Notes: a model not told the origin generated them from the letters alone. Positions 24,710 through 34,326 are shown, numbered from the stretch's first letter. The stretch: DNA of 64,000 nucleotides from Bacillota bacterium (GCA_023458755.1 JAEWYE010000028.1:1-64000), one strand, 5' to 3'. Numbers and translations are program-made.

Positions 24710-25474
24710 TTGGAATTTGATTACAATTTTACTCTGCTGCTGATGATCTTCATGAGAATGTCCGGCTGCATCTTGTTTAATCCGATTTTGGGCAGAAAGA
24801 ATCTTCCGACTATTTTTCAAATTGGGCTAACCCTTATGCTCACGCTTTTTACCTATCCTTTGGTACCCGCGCAGGCTTTGGAAATCCCGAATTTCTTTAT
24901 CTTTTTTATTGTTGCGCTGAAAGAATTGATGGTTGGCTTTCTTATCGGCTTTGTTATTATGATGTTTATGTCCCTGATCCAAATAAGCGGTGAAATGATG
25001 GATATGCAGCTCGGCATCTCCATGTCCAGGGTATATGATCCCTCCAGTAATATTTCCATGCCGCTTTCCGCTTCCTATGTGAATGTAATGTTCATATTAA
25101 TTTTTTTCTGCGCGAACGGTCACTTGACTTTAATTCAGATTTTTACAAAACTGTGCCAAGTTGTTCCATATGGCGAACAATTCCCTCAATTCACAGTTTT
25201 TCAAGATATAGTCGGCATGTTTTCCCTTGTTTTAATCTATGCGGTTAAAATTTCCCTTCCGGTACTGGCTGCCGAATTTATTACCGAAATCGCGGTTGGT
25301 TTGGTTATGCGGGCGGTTCCGCAGATTGATGTGTTTACGGTGAGCATTCAGCTTAAAGTAATTATCGGCTTTGCGGTTATTTTAATTTTGGTACCTCCGC
25401 TGGCAACGTTTTTGGAAAGGCTGATTAACCTCATGTTTGACAATATCAACCATATATTCAGTGCTTTCGTATAG
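24710..25474 (+). CDS. fliR: Flagellar export gate protein FliR
   Basis: A 254-residue integral membrane protein with about six hydrophobic segments. RMSGCILFNPILGRKNLPTI, KELMVGFLIGFVIMMFMSLI and EFITEIAVGLVMRAVPQIDV are FliR motifs. FliR completes the FliPQR gate and contacts FlhB. TTG start at 24710 follows AAAGGAAGGG. flhB starts 51 bases later. Confidence 0.95.
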   Translation: MEFDYNFTLLLMIFMRMSGCILFNPILGRKNLPTIFQIGLTLMLTLFTYPLVPAQALEIPNFFIFFIVALKELMVGFLIGFVIMMFMSLIQISGEMMDMQLGISMSRVYDPSSNISMPLSASYVNVMFILIFFCANGHLTLIQIFTKLCQVVPYGEQFPQFTVFQDIVGMFSLVLIYAVKISLPVLAAEFITEIAVGLVMRAVPQIDVFTVSIQLKVIIGFAVILILVPPLATFLERLINLMFDNINHIFSAFV

Positions 25475-25525
25475 CCGGAAAAAATCAAAAAGTTCATGTA
25501 GCATTCGGGTATTAGGGGGGATAGT

Positions 25526-26590
25526 ATGGCGGTCGACAGCAGCAAAACCGAAAAAGCTACCGAAAAAAAGCGGCAGGATGAACGAAAAAAAGGTAATATA
25601 TTTCAGAGCAAAGATGCCGTCAGCGCCCTATCCATTTTCGCTATCTTTTTCACTTTGAAAATTTGCTTTCCTTATATCTATGCTTATCTTTCCGATTTTC
25701 TCAAGAAATATATCGGCTACATACAATCCACCAACACATTCAGTCAGCTATTTGCCATGGATATTGCGAAAGACTGTGTAATTGCAATTCTTGTACTGGC
25801 AGGGCCGGTTATGCTCATGTCGGTTCTGGTGGCGGTACTCGTAACCGGAGTTCAGACAAAATTTAAGTTTTCTAAAGAGCAGTTGAAGTTTAAATTCAAC
25901 CGAATCAGCCTTATAGAAGGTTTTAAGCGACTTTTTTCCTTGCGTTCCATCGTGGAACTTTTGAAGGCTATGGTTAAAATTTTGATAATAACCGCCGTAT
26001 TGTATACGTCGTTTACCGATATAGCAGGAAGAATTACCGCTTTGATGTCGGAAGATATCATGGAGGCAACAAAATTTATCCTGAACTCCATTATGGATAT
26101 TGTTATCAAGCTGTCTGTTGTTTTTCTTGCTTTGGCCGCTTTTGACTATTTTTATCAGTGGTGGGAATATGAACGTAATATTCGTATGACCAAACAGGAG
26201 GTCAAAGAAGAATATAAGCAGATGGAAGGCGATCCGCAGATTAAAGGGAGAATTCGGGAACGTCAGCGCGCAATGTCGCAAAGGCGCATGATGCAGCAGG
26301 TTCCCTCGGCGGATGTTATTGTAAGAAACCCTACACATTTTGCTGTTGCACTGAAATATGATATTGAAAAAAACACCGCGCCGATTGTGGTCGCAAAAGG
26401 GCAGGACCGCATCGCGTTAAAAATTATCGAGATTGCGCAGGCCCATGACATCCCTATGAAAGAAGACAAGCCGCTCGCAAGAGCATTGTATGCTGCTGTT
26501 GATATAAACATGGAGATTCCGCCGGAATATTACGCCGTTCTCGCAGAGATCATGGCATGGGTATACACAAGGAAAAAGGAGGATAAGTGA
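25526..26590 (+). CDS. flhB: Flagellar export apparatus protein FlhB
   Basis: A 354-residue export switch. N-terminal EKATEKKRQDERKKGNIFQS, four membrane segments (about 30-210), then the cytoplasmic domain with the autocleavage motif NPTH at residues 268-271 (VIVRNPTHFAVALKYD). After cleavage at N/P and a signal from FliK, FlhB switches from hook to filament substrates. A separate FlhB C-domain-like gene is at 42491-42781. The stop overlaps the flhA start. Confidence 0.97.
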   Translation: MAVDSSKTEKATEKKRQDERKKGNIFQSKDAVSALSIFAIFFTLKICFPYIYAYLSDFLKKYIGYIQSTNTFSQLFAMDIAKDCVIAILVLAGPVMLMSVLVAVLVTGVQTKFKFSKEQLKFKFNRISLIEGFKRLFSLRSIVELLKAMVKILIITAVLYTSFTDIAGRITALMSEDIMEATKFILNSIMDIVIKLSVVFLALAAFDYFYQWWEYERNIRMTKQEVKEEYKQMEGDPQIKGRIRERQRAMSQRRMMQQVPSADVIVRNPTHFAVALKYDIEKNTAPIVVAKGQDRIALKIIEIAQAHDIPMKEDKPLARALYAAVDINMEIPPEYYAVLAEIMAWVYTRKKEDK

Positions 26591-28665
26591 TATTGAAGAA
26601 GCTGCTCAATAATGTCGTCGCACTATTCGTCATCTTTGTTGTCGCACTTCTCATTGTGCCAATGCCGGCATTTATGTTGGATATGCTGATTATCATTAAT
26701 ATCACGCTTTCCCTAGTTGTCCTCCTTATGACCATGTATGTAAAGAACGCTTTGCAGTTTTCCATTTTTCCATCCTTGCTTTTGGTCACCACATTGTTTC
26801 GTCTTGCTTTGAATATAAGGTCCACCACGTTAATTTTAACCACAGGCGGTTCCGCTGGAGCCGTTATTCATACATTCGGTACTTTCGTATTAGGCAATAA
26901 CATCGTCGTTGGCTTTATCGTATTCCTTATCATTGTTTTGGTGAATTTTTTGGTCATTACAAAAGGTTCCGAACGTGTATCTGAGGTTTCTGCCAGATTT
27001 AAGCTGGACGCAATGCCCGGAAAACAAATGGCGATTGATGCCGATATGAATTCCGGGATCATTTCGGAAGAGCAGGCCCGTGAGCGCAGAAGCGACATTC
27101 AGCGCGAAGCGGAATTTTACGGAGCTATGGACGGTGCCACCAAGTTTGTCAAGGGCGACGCCATCATGGCAATTATCATTACCTTTATCAATCTGATCGG
27201 CGGTTCTGTAATCGGCATGGTGCAGGGTGGCGGCTCGATTAACGATGTACTGAACACTTACTCCATTGCAACCGTCGGTGAAGGCCTTGTGGCACAAATC
27301 CCGGCTTTGCTCATTTCAACTGCAACCGGTATGATTGTTACCCGCGCCGCGTCGGAATCCACACTCAGCAACGATATTACAAAACAGTTTTCCGCACAGC
27401 CGCTCGTGTTTACGATAACCGGAGTTGCGCTTCTGGCTTTATGCTTGGTTCCGGGCATGCCGCCCGTCCAAATTTTGATTGTATCCGCCGCATTGATCGG
27501 CTGCGGTTTATTTTTACAAAGAAAACGCAAGGAATTGCTTGCACATACCGCGCAGACGGAGGCAGCTGCGGCAGCGGCTGCGACCGCTGCCGAGCAGGTC
27601 GATGAAACCTCGTACTACAAGAATATCGATAATATCTATGACCTGCTTCAGCTTGATGCCATCGAAATGGAATTCGGCTACAGCCTGATACCGCTTGTCG
27701 ATGAAAACAGCGGCAGCAGTTTTATTGACCGTTTGGTTACGTTCCGGCGGCAGTTTGCGATGGATATGGGTACGGTCATCCCGGCGGTACGCCTGCGCGA
27801 CAACGGCATGCTGAGCCCAAACCAGTATGTGATTAAAATAAAAGGGGAAGAAGTCAGCCGCGGTGAAATCCTCATTGATTATTTTCTGGCGCTTGACCCG
27901 GGCAATTTGACGGGCAACATTGACGGCATTGACACGATTGAGCCGGCTTACGGTATCCCCAGTAAATGGATTACACCCGATAAAAAAGCTATGGCTGAAA
28001 TTTACGGCTATACGGTTATTGACCCTCTTTCCGTTGTGATTACGCACTTGTCCGAAACCGTGAAAAAATATGCGTTTGAGCTGCTTTCCAGACAGGATGT
28101 CAATCAGCTTTTGGAAAATGTGAAGAAAACGGATTCTACGCTGGTCGATGATGTTGTACCGAATATGATAACCTACAGCGGTTTGCAGAAAATTCTGTGC
28201 AACCTTTTAAAAGAAGGTATTCCGATTCGAGACATGGAGACGATTCTGGAAACTATTTCCGACTATTCGCCGAATGTCCGCGATGCCGAGGTACTTACCG
28301 AATATATCCGTCAGGCGTTGAAGCGCACCATAACACGCAAATGGTCCGATGGCGGTCAGATTCGGGTAATTACGCTGGACAGCGAAGTTGAACGCGTCAT
28401 TGTCAATTCGATTAATAAGAATGAACATGGCACTTACTTGTCGCTCGATCCGCAGACAACGCAGAAAATCATTACGAAGCTCATGGACTGCATCACAAAA
28501 GTCAAAGATGCAATTACCACACCGATTATTTTAACTTCTCCGCTGGTGCGCATTTATTTCAGCAAAATGCTGCAGCAGTTTTATCCGAATGCGGTGGTGC
28601 TGTCTTTTAATGAGCTGGATGTCAACGTTCAGATTCAGGCAATTGCAAATGTAACATTAGAGTAG
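26587..28665 (+). CDS. flhA: Flagellar export apparatus protein FlhA
   Basis: A 692-residue export gate protein. The membrane half (about 1-330) includes LLLVTTLFRLALNIRSTTLI, KGSERVSEVSARFKLDAMPG with the KQMAIDAD motif, and the IPALLISTATGMIVTRA segment. The cytoplasmic FlhA-C domain (about 350-692) docks chaperone-substrate complexes. An Ala-rich linker (AAAAAAATAAEQ) joins the halves. GTG start overlaps the flhB stop. flhF and flhG, which often follow, are absent; sigD follows directly. Confidence 0.97.
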   Translation: MILKKLLNNVVALFVIFVVALLIVPMPAFMLDMLIIINITLSLVVLLMTMYVKNALQFSIFPSLLLVTTLFRLALNIRSTTLILTTGGSAGAVIHTFGTFVLGNNIVVGFIVFLIIVLVNFLVITKGSERVSEVSARFKLDAMPGKQMAIDADMNSGIISEEQARERRSDIQREAEFYGAMDGATKFVKGDAIMAIIITFINLIGGSVIGMVQGGGSINDVLNTYSIATVGEGLVAQIPALLISTATGMIVTRAASESTLSNDITKQFSAQPLVFTITGVALLALCLVPGMPPVQILIVSAALIGCGLFLQRKRKELLAHTAQTEAAAAAAATAAEQVDETSYYKNIDNIYDLLQLDAIEMEFGYSLIPLVDENSGSSFIDRLVTFRRQFAMDMGTVIPAVRLRDNGMLSPNQYVIKIKGEEVSRGEILIDYFLALDPGNLTGNIDGIDTIEPAYGIPSKWITPDKKAMAEIYGYTVIDPLSVVITHLSETVKKYAFELLSRQDVNQLLENVKKTDSTLVDDVVPNMITYSGLQKILCNLLKEGIPIRDMETILETISDYSPNVRDAEVLTEYIRQALKRTITRKWSDGGQIRVITLDSEVERVIVNSINKNEHGTYLSLDPQTTQKIITKLMDCITKVKDAITTPIILTSPLVRIYFSKMLQQFYPNAVVLSFNELDVNVQIQAIANVTLE

Positions 28666-28717
28666 TTTATTTTGTTATTGCTATCCTGAAAACAGTAGGA
28701 AGGAAGTGGACGACTGT

Positions 28718-29497
28718 ATGAAGGATGTAAATGTAAAGTTCGATCAAATACCGTTGCAGGACTTATGGCTGCAATACGGACAAACCAAGGACATCAATAT
28801 TCGCAATACCATTATTGTTCGTTACAGCTACATTGTAAAATGTATTGCCCTAAAGACAGTCGGACGTTATCAATACTTTAACTCCATGGATGACATTATT
28901 AACGAGGGACTTATTGCTCTGCTGGATGCCGTTGAAAAATTCGATGCGGCCAAGCAGGTGAAATTTGAAACCTTTGCATCCATTAAAATCCGGGGTGCCA
29001 TGATTGATTACATACGAAAACAGGATTGTTTTCCGCGGCGGCTCAAACATATGGCAAAAGCAATTAATGAGGCCGATGATGTCCTCAGTCATCAGCTCGG
29101 CAGAATTCCCACCAATCAGGAACTTGCGGATTATCTGCATGTCAGCCTGCAGGAGTATGAAAAAATGCAGGCGGAAACCTGTTCGATGAATATGCTTTCG
29201 TTTGAAGAAATGATTTACGAAAAGGGCATTGAAAATATTCAGATCAATACTAATAACGATTCGATTCATGGACCGGAGCAGGTAATTGCCGAACAGGAAC
29301 TTCAGGAAGTTCTGACCTATAATATTGAGCAATTGAACGAAAAAGAAAAAATGGTGATTGCGTTATATTATAAAGAACAATTGAAGATAAAGGAAATTTC
29401 GAGTATAATGGGTATAAGCGATTCCAGAGTGTCACAGATTCATTCCGGCGCGCTTCAAAAAATGAAAACACATCTAAAAGAATATTTAAATCAATAG
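28718..29497 (+). CDS. sigD: RNA polymerase sigma factor SigD (FliA/WhiG type)
   Basis: A 259-residue sigma-28. Region 2 (YFNSMDDIINEGLIALLDAV..., FETFASIKIRGAMIDYIRKQ), region 3 (LKHMAKAINEADDVLSHQLG) and region 4 (LKIKEISSIMGISDSRVSQI) are all present. It should read the TAAA-N16-CCGATA promoters in this locus and be held by FlgM. ATG at 28718 has AAGGAAGTGG upstream; an alternative GTG at 28706 overlaps it. It closes the structural part of the operon, which delays late genes. Confidence 0.95.
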   Translation: MKDVNVKFDQIPLQDLWLQYGQTKDINIRNTIIVRYSYIVKCIALKTVGRYQYFNSMDDIINEGLIALLDAVEKFDAAKQVKFETFASIKIRGAMIDYIRKQDCFPRRLKHMAKAINEADDVLSHQLGRIPTNQELADYLHVSLQEYEKMQAETCSMNMLSFEEMIYEKGIENIQINTNNDSIHGPEQVIAEQELQEVLTYNIEQLNEKEKMVIALYYKEQLKIKEISSIMGISDSRVSQIHSGALQKMKTHLKEYLNQ

Positions 29498-29513
29498 ATT
29501 CGGGGGCATTCGT

Positions 29514-30248
29514 ATGGTCAGAGGCTTTTACACATTGGGTTCCGGCATGCTCACGCAAAACAGGACATTAGGCGCAATCAGCAACAACATTGCCAATATT
29601 GATACAACCGGTTATAAAAAAAGTACCGTTACCACATCTACCTTTGGTCAGATGGTGGTCAACCGTGTAGATGCGCAAAAAACCGCGCTCGGTAACGCCG
29701 TTATGTGCAATATTGTAAACACCAACGAAACGATTCATTCGGAGGGCACTCTAACACCGACAGACCGAGCCTTGGATTTTGCACTTTCCGGCCCGGGATT
29801 TTTTGCGGTGCAGAGCGACAACGGTGTTGTGTATACGCGCAACGGAAGCTTTAATCTGGATGATCAGGGCTATTTATGCGTGAAAGACGTAGGCCGTGTG
29901 TTAGGGCAGAATGGCCCGATTTATCTGGGAACAGACAACATTACGGGTGACGGGCAGGGAAACATTATGGTAGGCGGCAATACGGTGGCGAAACTTGCCG
30001 TTTATGATTTCGCGGATTATGGAAATTTGAGCAAAGTGGGAGAGGGCACCTACAGCGGTACAAACGCGGTTCTGTCGGCCACCCCCCAGATCAAGTGGAA
30101 AACGCTTGAAGGCTCGAATGTAGATGCGGCCCAGGAAATGACAAACGCCATTGCCGCCCAGCGCAATTTGCAAAATTGCTCAGAGGCACTTAAGATGTAT
30201 GATGCCGTACTTGCAAAAGCGGTTACCGATATCGGCAAAGTTGTGTAA
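29514..30248 (+). CDS. flgF: Flagellar basal-body rod protein FlgF (FlhO-like)
   Basis: A 244-residue rod protein. The N-terminus (FYTLGSGMLTQNRTLGAISN then NIANIDTTGYKKS) and C-terminus (SNVDAAQEMTNAIAAQRNLQ, NCSEALKMYDAVLAKAVTDI) are those of the FlgF/FlgG/FlhO/FlhP family. Paired with the next gene, it most likely forms the distal rod; whether it is the FlgF or FlgG equivalent is by order only. It starts 17 bases after sigD. Confidence 0.88.
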   Translation: MVRGFYTLGSGMLTQNRTLGAISNNIANIDTTGYKKSTVTTSTFGQMVVNRVDAQKTALGNAVMCNIVNTNETIHSEGTLTPTDRALDFALSGPGFFAVQSDNGVVYTRNGSFNLDDQGYLCVKDVGRVLGQNGPIYLGTDNITGDGQGNIMVGGNTVAKLAVYDFADYGNLSKVGEGTYSGTNAVLSATPQIKWKTLEGSNVDAAQEMTNAIAAQRNLQNCSEALKMYDAVLAKAVTDIGKVV

Positions 30249-30272
30249 TAGATAGGAAAAGGGGATTTGGGT

Positions 30273-30971
30273 ATGATTAGTTCTTTTTATACCGCTTCAA
30301 GCGGCGCTATTTGGCTTCAAAAGAAACTGGATGTTACCGCAAATAATGTCGCAAATGTTTCTACCACCGGCTACAAGTCGGGCAACGCATCATTTTCCGA
30401 TTTGGTTTATACAAATGTTTACCCGCAGGGTGTCAATGATAAGCTGAAAATAGGGAACGGCGTAAAGCTCGAAAAAACCGATACTGCTTTTACCGATGGC
30501 CCTATCAATCAAACCGATCGTCCGTTGGATTTTGCTTTGCGGTCAGATGGCTTTTTTGCGGTACAAACAGCGGGAGGCATCCGGTATACGCGGGATGGCA
30601 GCTTTATGCTATCGGCGGAAAACGGCACATCCTATCTGACAAACGCAAACGGTGATTATGTCCTTAATTCACAGGGACAGCGTATTGCTGTTTCGGATGG
30701 CCAGCAGAACCTGGATATCGGCGTATTTAATTTTCCGAATAAAGACGGTCTTGTAAAAGAGGGCAGCAATTATTTTTCCGTCACGCCGAATGCGGGTGCG
30801 GTAAGTTTGGTAACCAATCCTAATCTTAAGCAGGGCGCGCTGGAGAGTTCCGCCGTGAATCTTGCGGATGAAATGACGAATATCATTACTTCCCAAAGAT
30901 CCTTCCAATTTAACACGAAGGTTGTACAGATATCCGATGAAATTATGCAAACAATTAATTCACTTCGGTAA
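30273..30971 (+). CDS. flgG: Flagellar basal-body rod protein FlgG (FlhP-like)
   Basis: A 232-residue distal rod protein: MISSFYTASSGAIWLQKKLD, VTANNVANVSTTGYKSGNAS at the N-terminus and SAVNLADEMTNIITSQRSFQ, FNTKVVQISDEIMQTINSLR at the C-terminus. ATG at 30273 is favoured by AAGGGG eight bases upstream over an in-frame TTG at 30267. The pair of rod genes after sigD resembles other Clostridia, where they are separate from flgB-flgC. Confidence 0.88.
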   Translation: MISSFYTASSGAIWLQKKLDVTANNVANVSTTGYKSGNASFSDLVYTNVYPQGVNDKLKIGNGVKLEKTDTAFTDGPINQTDRPLDFALRSDGFFAVQTAGGIRYTRDGSFMLSAENGTSYLTNANGDYVLNSQGQRIAVSDGQQNLDIGVFNFPNKDGLVKEGSNYFSVTPNAGAVSLVTNPNLKQGALESSAVNLADEMTNIITSQRSFQFNTKVVQISDEIMQTINSLR

Positions 30972-31005
30972 TGATAGCTTTTAACGACATTTTGGGGGTA
31001 TACAC

Positions 31006-32535
31006 ATGGATAGTGAAACACAGAACGCACTATTTGAGGAGCTAGGACTCGATCAGGAAGAAGAGTCGGAAACAGAAGAAGAAGGCAGCGCCGAGGACGG
31101 ACAGGCAGCGAAAGAAGACGAGCAGCCCCCCACCGCTGAATTGAACGTAGCCCGAGATAATATGACGGCTTATCTGAAAGTAAAGCCTGCTTTTAACGGT
31201 CAGGTCGTTTCACCTGATTTTATTCAGGAATTTTTGGTTAAGAACGGCATAGTTTACGGAATCTGTACGGATGCTATTAAGGATTTTTGTGAGAACAAGA
31301 AGTATTATTTGGAATTAGTGTGTGCACAGGGGCTTCCCCCGGTAGATGAAGAAAACGGTACGCTGGAATATTATGTTCGAAAAGATCACGCCATTAAGCC
31401 CAAAGAAAAGGAGGACGGAACGGTTGATTTCCGTGAGTTGGGTCTTGTGCAAAATGTTGAAAAGGGTGCTGTCCTTTGCAGAATTATCCCGCCTGAACCC
31501 GGACGTGACGGTATTGATATTTATGATCATGTAGTTCGCCACACGGAAGGTCAGCTTCCTGCTTTACCCGCTGGAATAAATACGGAAATATCGGAGGACA
31601 AGCTTTCCTTGCTCTCATCAGTTAACGGTTGCGCCGTGTGTAAAAATAACATCATCAATGTTGAGGATATGTTTGTATTACGCGGAAATGTTGACAATAC
31701 CTCCGGAAATATTAATTTTAAGGGGTCTGTTGTTATTCAGGGAGATGTTTGCGAAGGCTTTTCAGTGAAAGCAGGTGAAGATATTTCCATTCGCGGAATG
31801 TGTGAGGGTGCGTATGTAGAAGCTGGCGGCAATATTTCAATTTCCAACGGCATGAATGGTATGGGCAAAGGAGTTTTGAATGCCGGAGGAGATGTAGTTG
31901 CCAAATACTTTGAAAATGTTACCATCCAAAGCAAAGGTAATATTTATGCCGATGTAATTATGAACTGCCGTATCACAACCGAAGATTCGGTTATTCTCAG
32001 AGGCAAACAGGCATTGCTGATTGGGGGCCATTGTCAGGTTGGTAAAAAAATTCAGGCCGGTACAATCGGAAGTTCCAACCATGTCCGTACAGAAATTGCA
32101 ATCGTCTCCGATCAATTAAACATGGCTTTGTATGGCAGCGGCGATAATCTTGAAGAACTCCAGCGAAAGCTTTCCATTGCAACAAGAGGTTCGGAGAAAC
32201 TGCAAAAGCAAATTGCGGAACTGTCTAGCAACGCTTCCAATCAGGAAAAAACACCGCAGGAGCGTGTTGCGCTAAAAACAGCAATTGCAAAAAAAGCTCA
32301 GTTTGCAACCTTAATCGAAATGTTGGAAAACAGTATAAAAGAATTAACCAAAGCAAAGGAATCTTTTGCTGATTTTAAAATTATCGGTTTAAAAATTATT
32401 TATCCGGGGACCAGAATCAATATCGCAAATTATTATTTTAATATTGAGAATGAGTATAATAACACGAAATTTTATGCGGATACAGAACATATTGTTTTTG
32501 CACCGGTTTTACCATCTGATACGGACGAAACTTAA
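31006..32535 (+). CDS. FapA family (DUF342) protein
   Basis: A 509-residue soluble protein. An acidic N-terminus (DQEEESETEEEGSAEDGQ) precedes a FapA/DUF342 domain with VRKDHAIKPKEKEDGTVDFR and RIIPPEPGRDGIDIYDHVV. The middle (about 215-365) is a Gly-rich parallel beta-helix (GNINFKGSVVIQGDV..., AGEDISIRGMCEGAYVEAGG) and a coiled coil (about 375-450) follows. FapA of Vibrio helps flagellar assembly and polar targeting. In a locus lacking flhF/flhG, its place between flgG and cheC is notable. Function here is inferred. Confidence 0.85.
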   Translation: MDSETQNALFEELGLDQEEESETEEEGSAEDGQAAKEDEQPPTAELNVARDNMTAYLKVKPAFNGQVVSPDFIQEFLVKNGIVYGICTDAIKDFCENKKYYLELVCAQGLPPVDEENGTLEYYVRKDHAIKPKEKEDGTVDFRELGLVQNVEKGAVLCRIIPPEPGRDGIDIYDHVVRHTEGQLPALPAGINTEISEDKLSLLSSVNGCAVCKNNIINVEDMFVLRGNVDNTSGNINFKGSVVIQGDVCEGFSVKAGEDISIRGMCEGAYVEAGGNISISNGMNGMGKGVLNAGGDVVAKYFENVTIQSKGNIYADVIMNCRITTEDSVILRGKQALLIGGHCQVGKKIQAGTIGSSNHVRTEIAIVSDQLNMALYGSGDNLEELQRKLSIATRGSEKLQKQIAELSSNASNQEKTPQERVALKTAIAKKAQFATLIEMLENSIKELTKAKESFADFKIIGLKIIYPGTRINIANYYFNIENEYNNTKFYADTEHIVFAPVLPSDTDET

Positions 32536-32595
32536 AATCCGGCTGCATCGTGTCAGCCAAAACTTACAGGCAGCTGCGAAAGGATGGTCATAACA

Positions 32596-33219
32596 ATGTC
32601 AATTCAAAATTTGGAACAGCTAAATGAAATGCATATTGATGTATTACGAGAAATCGGTAATATCGGTGCCGGCAATGCCGCTACATCACTTTCTCAGATG
32701 CTGGATAAAGAAGTGGATATGACGACACCGGTGGTTCGTATATTAGATATCAACGATGCAGCAACCGCGTTAGGCGGGCCGGAAAACCCGGTTGTCGCGA
32801 TTCTGGCGAAGCTGCATGGCGATATTGAAGGCATTATGATGTTCATTGTTGAACAAAATTTTACACAGATGGTATTGGAAACGCTGCTGGGCGAGAATGA
32901 CGCACATTGTGAATGTCTGACGGATTTGGAGCGCTCCGCAATCGCGGAACTTGGCAATATTATGATGTCCGCTTATGCCAATTCCATCGGAACAATGGCG
33001 CAGCTAAACATTGCCATATCGGTTCCTGCGGTTACCGTAGACATGGTAGGCGCCTTGCTGTGCGTTCCTGCTATTGAAATGGGCTCGGTTTCCGATAAGA
33101 TTATTTTCATTCAAGATGATTTTTTAAGCACGAACCGTACGATTTCCGCGAATATGATGTTAATCCCGGATATTGAATCCTTGAATAGATTAATGACAAG
33201 CTTGGGTATTGAATTATGA
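32596..33219 (+). CDS. cheC: CheY-P phosphatase CheC
   Basis: About 207 residues. Both phosphatase motifs of the form (D/S)xxxExxN are present: DVLREIGNIGAGNA near residue 14 and SAIAELGNIMMSAY near 117. CheC removes phosphate from CheY and works with CheD in adaptation. ATG at 32596 has AAAGGA upstream; an in-frame ATG at 32584 overlaps it. The stop overlaps the cheD start (ATGA). Confidence 0.95.
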   Translation: MSIQNLEQLNEMHIDVLREIGNIGAGNAATSLSQMLDKEVDMTTPVVRILDINDAATALGGPENPVVAILAKLHGDIEGIMMFIVEQNFTQMVLETLLGENDAHCECLTDLERSAIAELGNIMMSAYANSIGTMAQLNIAISVPAVTVDMVGALLCVPAIEMGSVSDKIIFIQDDFLSTNRTISANMMLIPDIESLNRLMTSLGIEL

Positions 33220-33701
33220 GTGAAATAATAACCATTGGCATTTCCGATATGCGGGTTTCGAAAGTTCCGGATGCGTTTGTAACATTCGCTCTGGGCTCCT
33301 GCATCGGAATTTGCCTTTATGAAACAACGCTGAAAGTAGGCGGACTGGGTCATATCATGCTGCCCAATTATCCCGTCATCAATCCGAATGAAAATAAACA
33401 TCGCTATGCGGACACCTGTATTCCGCTTATGGTTCAGGAAATGGAGAAATTGGGCTGCAACCGGCGCAGGATCGTAGCCAAGATTGCCGGCGGCGCCAAA
33501 ATGTTTGATGTTGCCGGAGATTCCAATTTCGGCAATATAGGCCAGCGTAATATCATTGCGGTGAAAAGTACGTTAGGCGGCCTGCAAATTCCTATCCTCG
33601 CGGAAGATACCGGATTAAATTACGGCAGAACCGTATATTTCTATACGGAAGACGGTAGAATGCTTGTAAAATCGTTTGCACAGGGGAATAAGACATTTTA
33701 A
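33216..33701 (+). CDS. cheD: Chemoreceptor glutamine deamidase CheD
   Basis: A 161-residue deamidase. The catalytic triad expected for CheD is visible: T23, C29 (FALGSCIGICLYE) and H46 (GGLGHIMLPN); KIAGGAKMF is also conserved. CheD deamidates receptor glutamines and binds CheC to stimulate its phosphatase. It is the last gene of the fla/che operon and is followed by a strong bidirectional terminator. Confidence 0.96.
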   Translation: MSEIITIGISDMRVSKVPDAFVTFALGSCIGICLYETTLKVGGLGHIMLPNYPVINPNENKHRYADTCIPLMVQEMEKLGCNRRRIVAKIAGGAKMFDVAGDSNFGNIGQRNIIAVKSTLGGLQIPILAEDTGLNYGRTVYFYTEDGRMLVKSFAQGNKTF

Positions 33702-33738
33702 AATGCACATAAGACAGGACGGGAGAATAAGGGCATAA

Positions 33739-33792
33739 AAAGGCTTTCTTTCAGACTATGGCGGTTTGTCATAGTGGAAAGAAAGCCCTTTT
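33739..33792. terminator. Bidirectional terminator between cheD and fliD operons
   Basis: A long hairpin: AAGGCTTTCTTTC (from 33740) pairs with GAAAGAAAGCC ending 33787, with a further inner ACTATG/CATAGT pair. It is flanked by AAAAA on the left and TTTTGTTTATT on the right, so it can end both converging operons. Confidence 0.88.
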
Positions 33793-33834
33793 GTTTATTA
33801 TGAAAATTATCTTTGATTCTTTCCTGTAAGATGA

Positions 33835-34275
33835 TCAGCGAATATCATACATGGAAGTGTTTCCGTGCCTCTTTCTCTGCTGGTTAATCACGGTTTTCAT
33901 TTCCTCGTATTGTTTCCGCATAAATTGTGAGGAGTTTTTATCCAGTAAAATGGCCTGCTGCAAATAATCGTTGTACATTTGAGCAGCCTGTAAAATCGGC
34001 AGTTCATCATCGCTGCAGGCTGTTTTTTCAGCCTTTCCGTCCAAAACCTGCTTTATGTGCCTTTTTTCTTCCGGCGGCAGTTCGTCTGTCATTTTCATGA
34101 GCAAGGCGTTGCACATATCAATTCGATCCATAAAGTTCTTACGCTTTTGAAGCAAATCGTTCAGTTCAATTTCCGGCTGACTGCATTTCACTTCAATTTC
34201 CTTTGATAGGTTTAAGATGTTTGTCATTAAAATTAGCTTTTGCTGTACACACAGGGCAATTTGTTCGTTCGTCAT
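33835..34275 (-). CDS. Helical FliT-like protein (putative flagellar chaperone)
   Basis: A 146-residue, nearly all-helical, hydrophilic protein (MTNEQIALCVQQKLILMTNILNLS..., MDRIDMCNALLMKM...). It has no membrane segment. It follows fliD and fliS in the same operon, the position of fliT, the FliD chaperone, in many bacteria. I cannot match a specific family by sequence; a FlgN-like fold is also possible. A ribosome-site-like stretch is weak. Function is inferred from context. Confidence 0.6.
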   Translation of the reverse strand: MTNEQIALCVQQKLILMTNILNLSKEIEVKCSQPEIELNDLLQKRKNFMDRIDMCNALLMKMTDELPPEEKRHIKQVLDGKAEKTACSDDELPILQAAQMYNDYLQQAILLDKNSSQFMRKQYEEMKTVINQQRKRHGNTSMYDIR

Positions 34276-34326
34276 AGCAGCCTCAATTCAAAATAGGAGC
34301 ATCCGAAGGATGCTCCCGTTTCCGTT

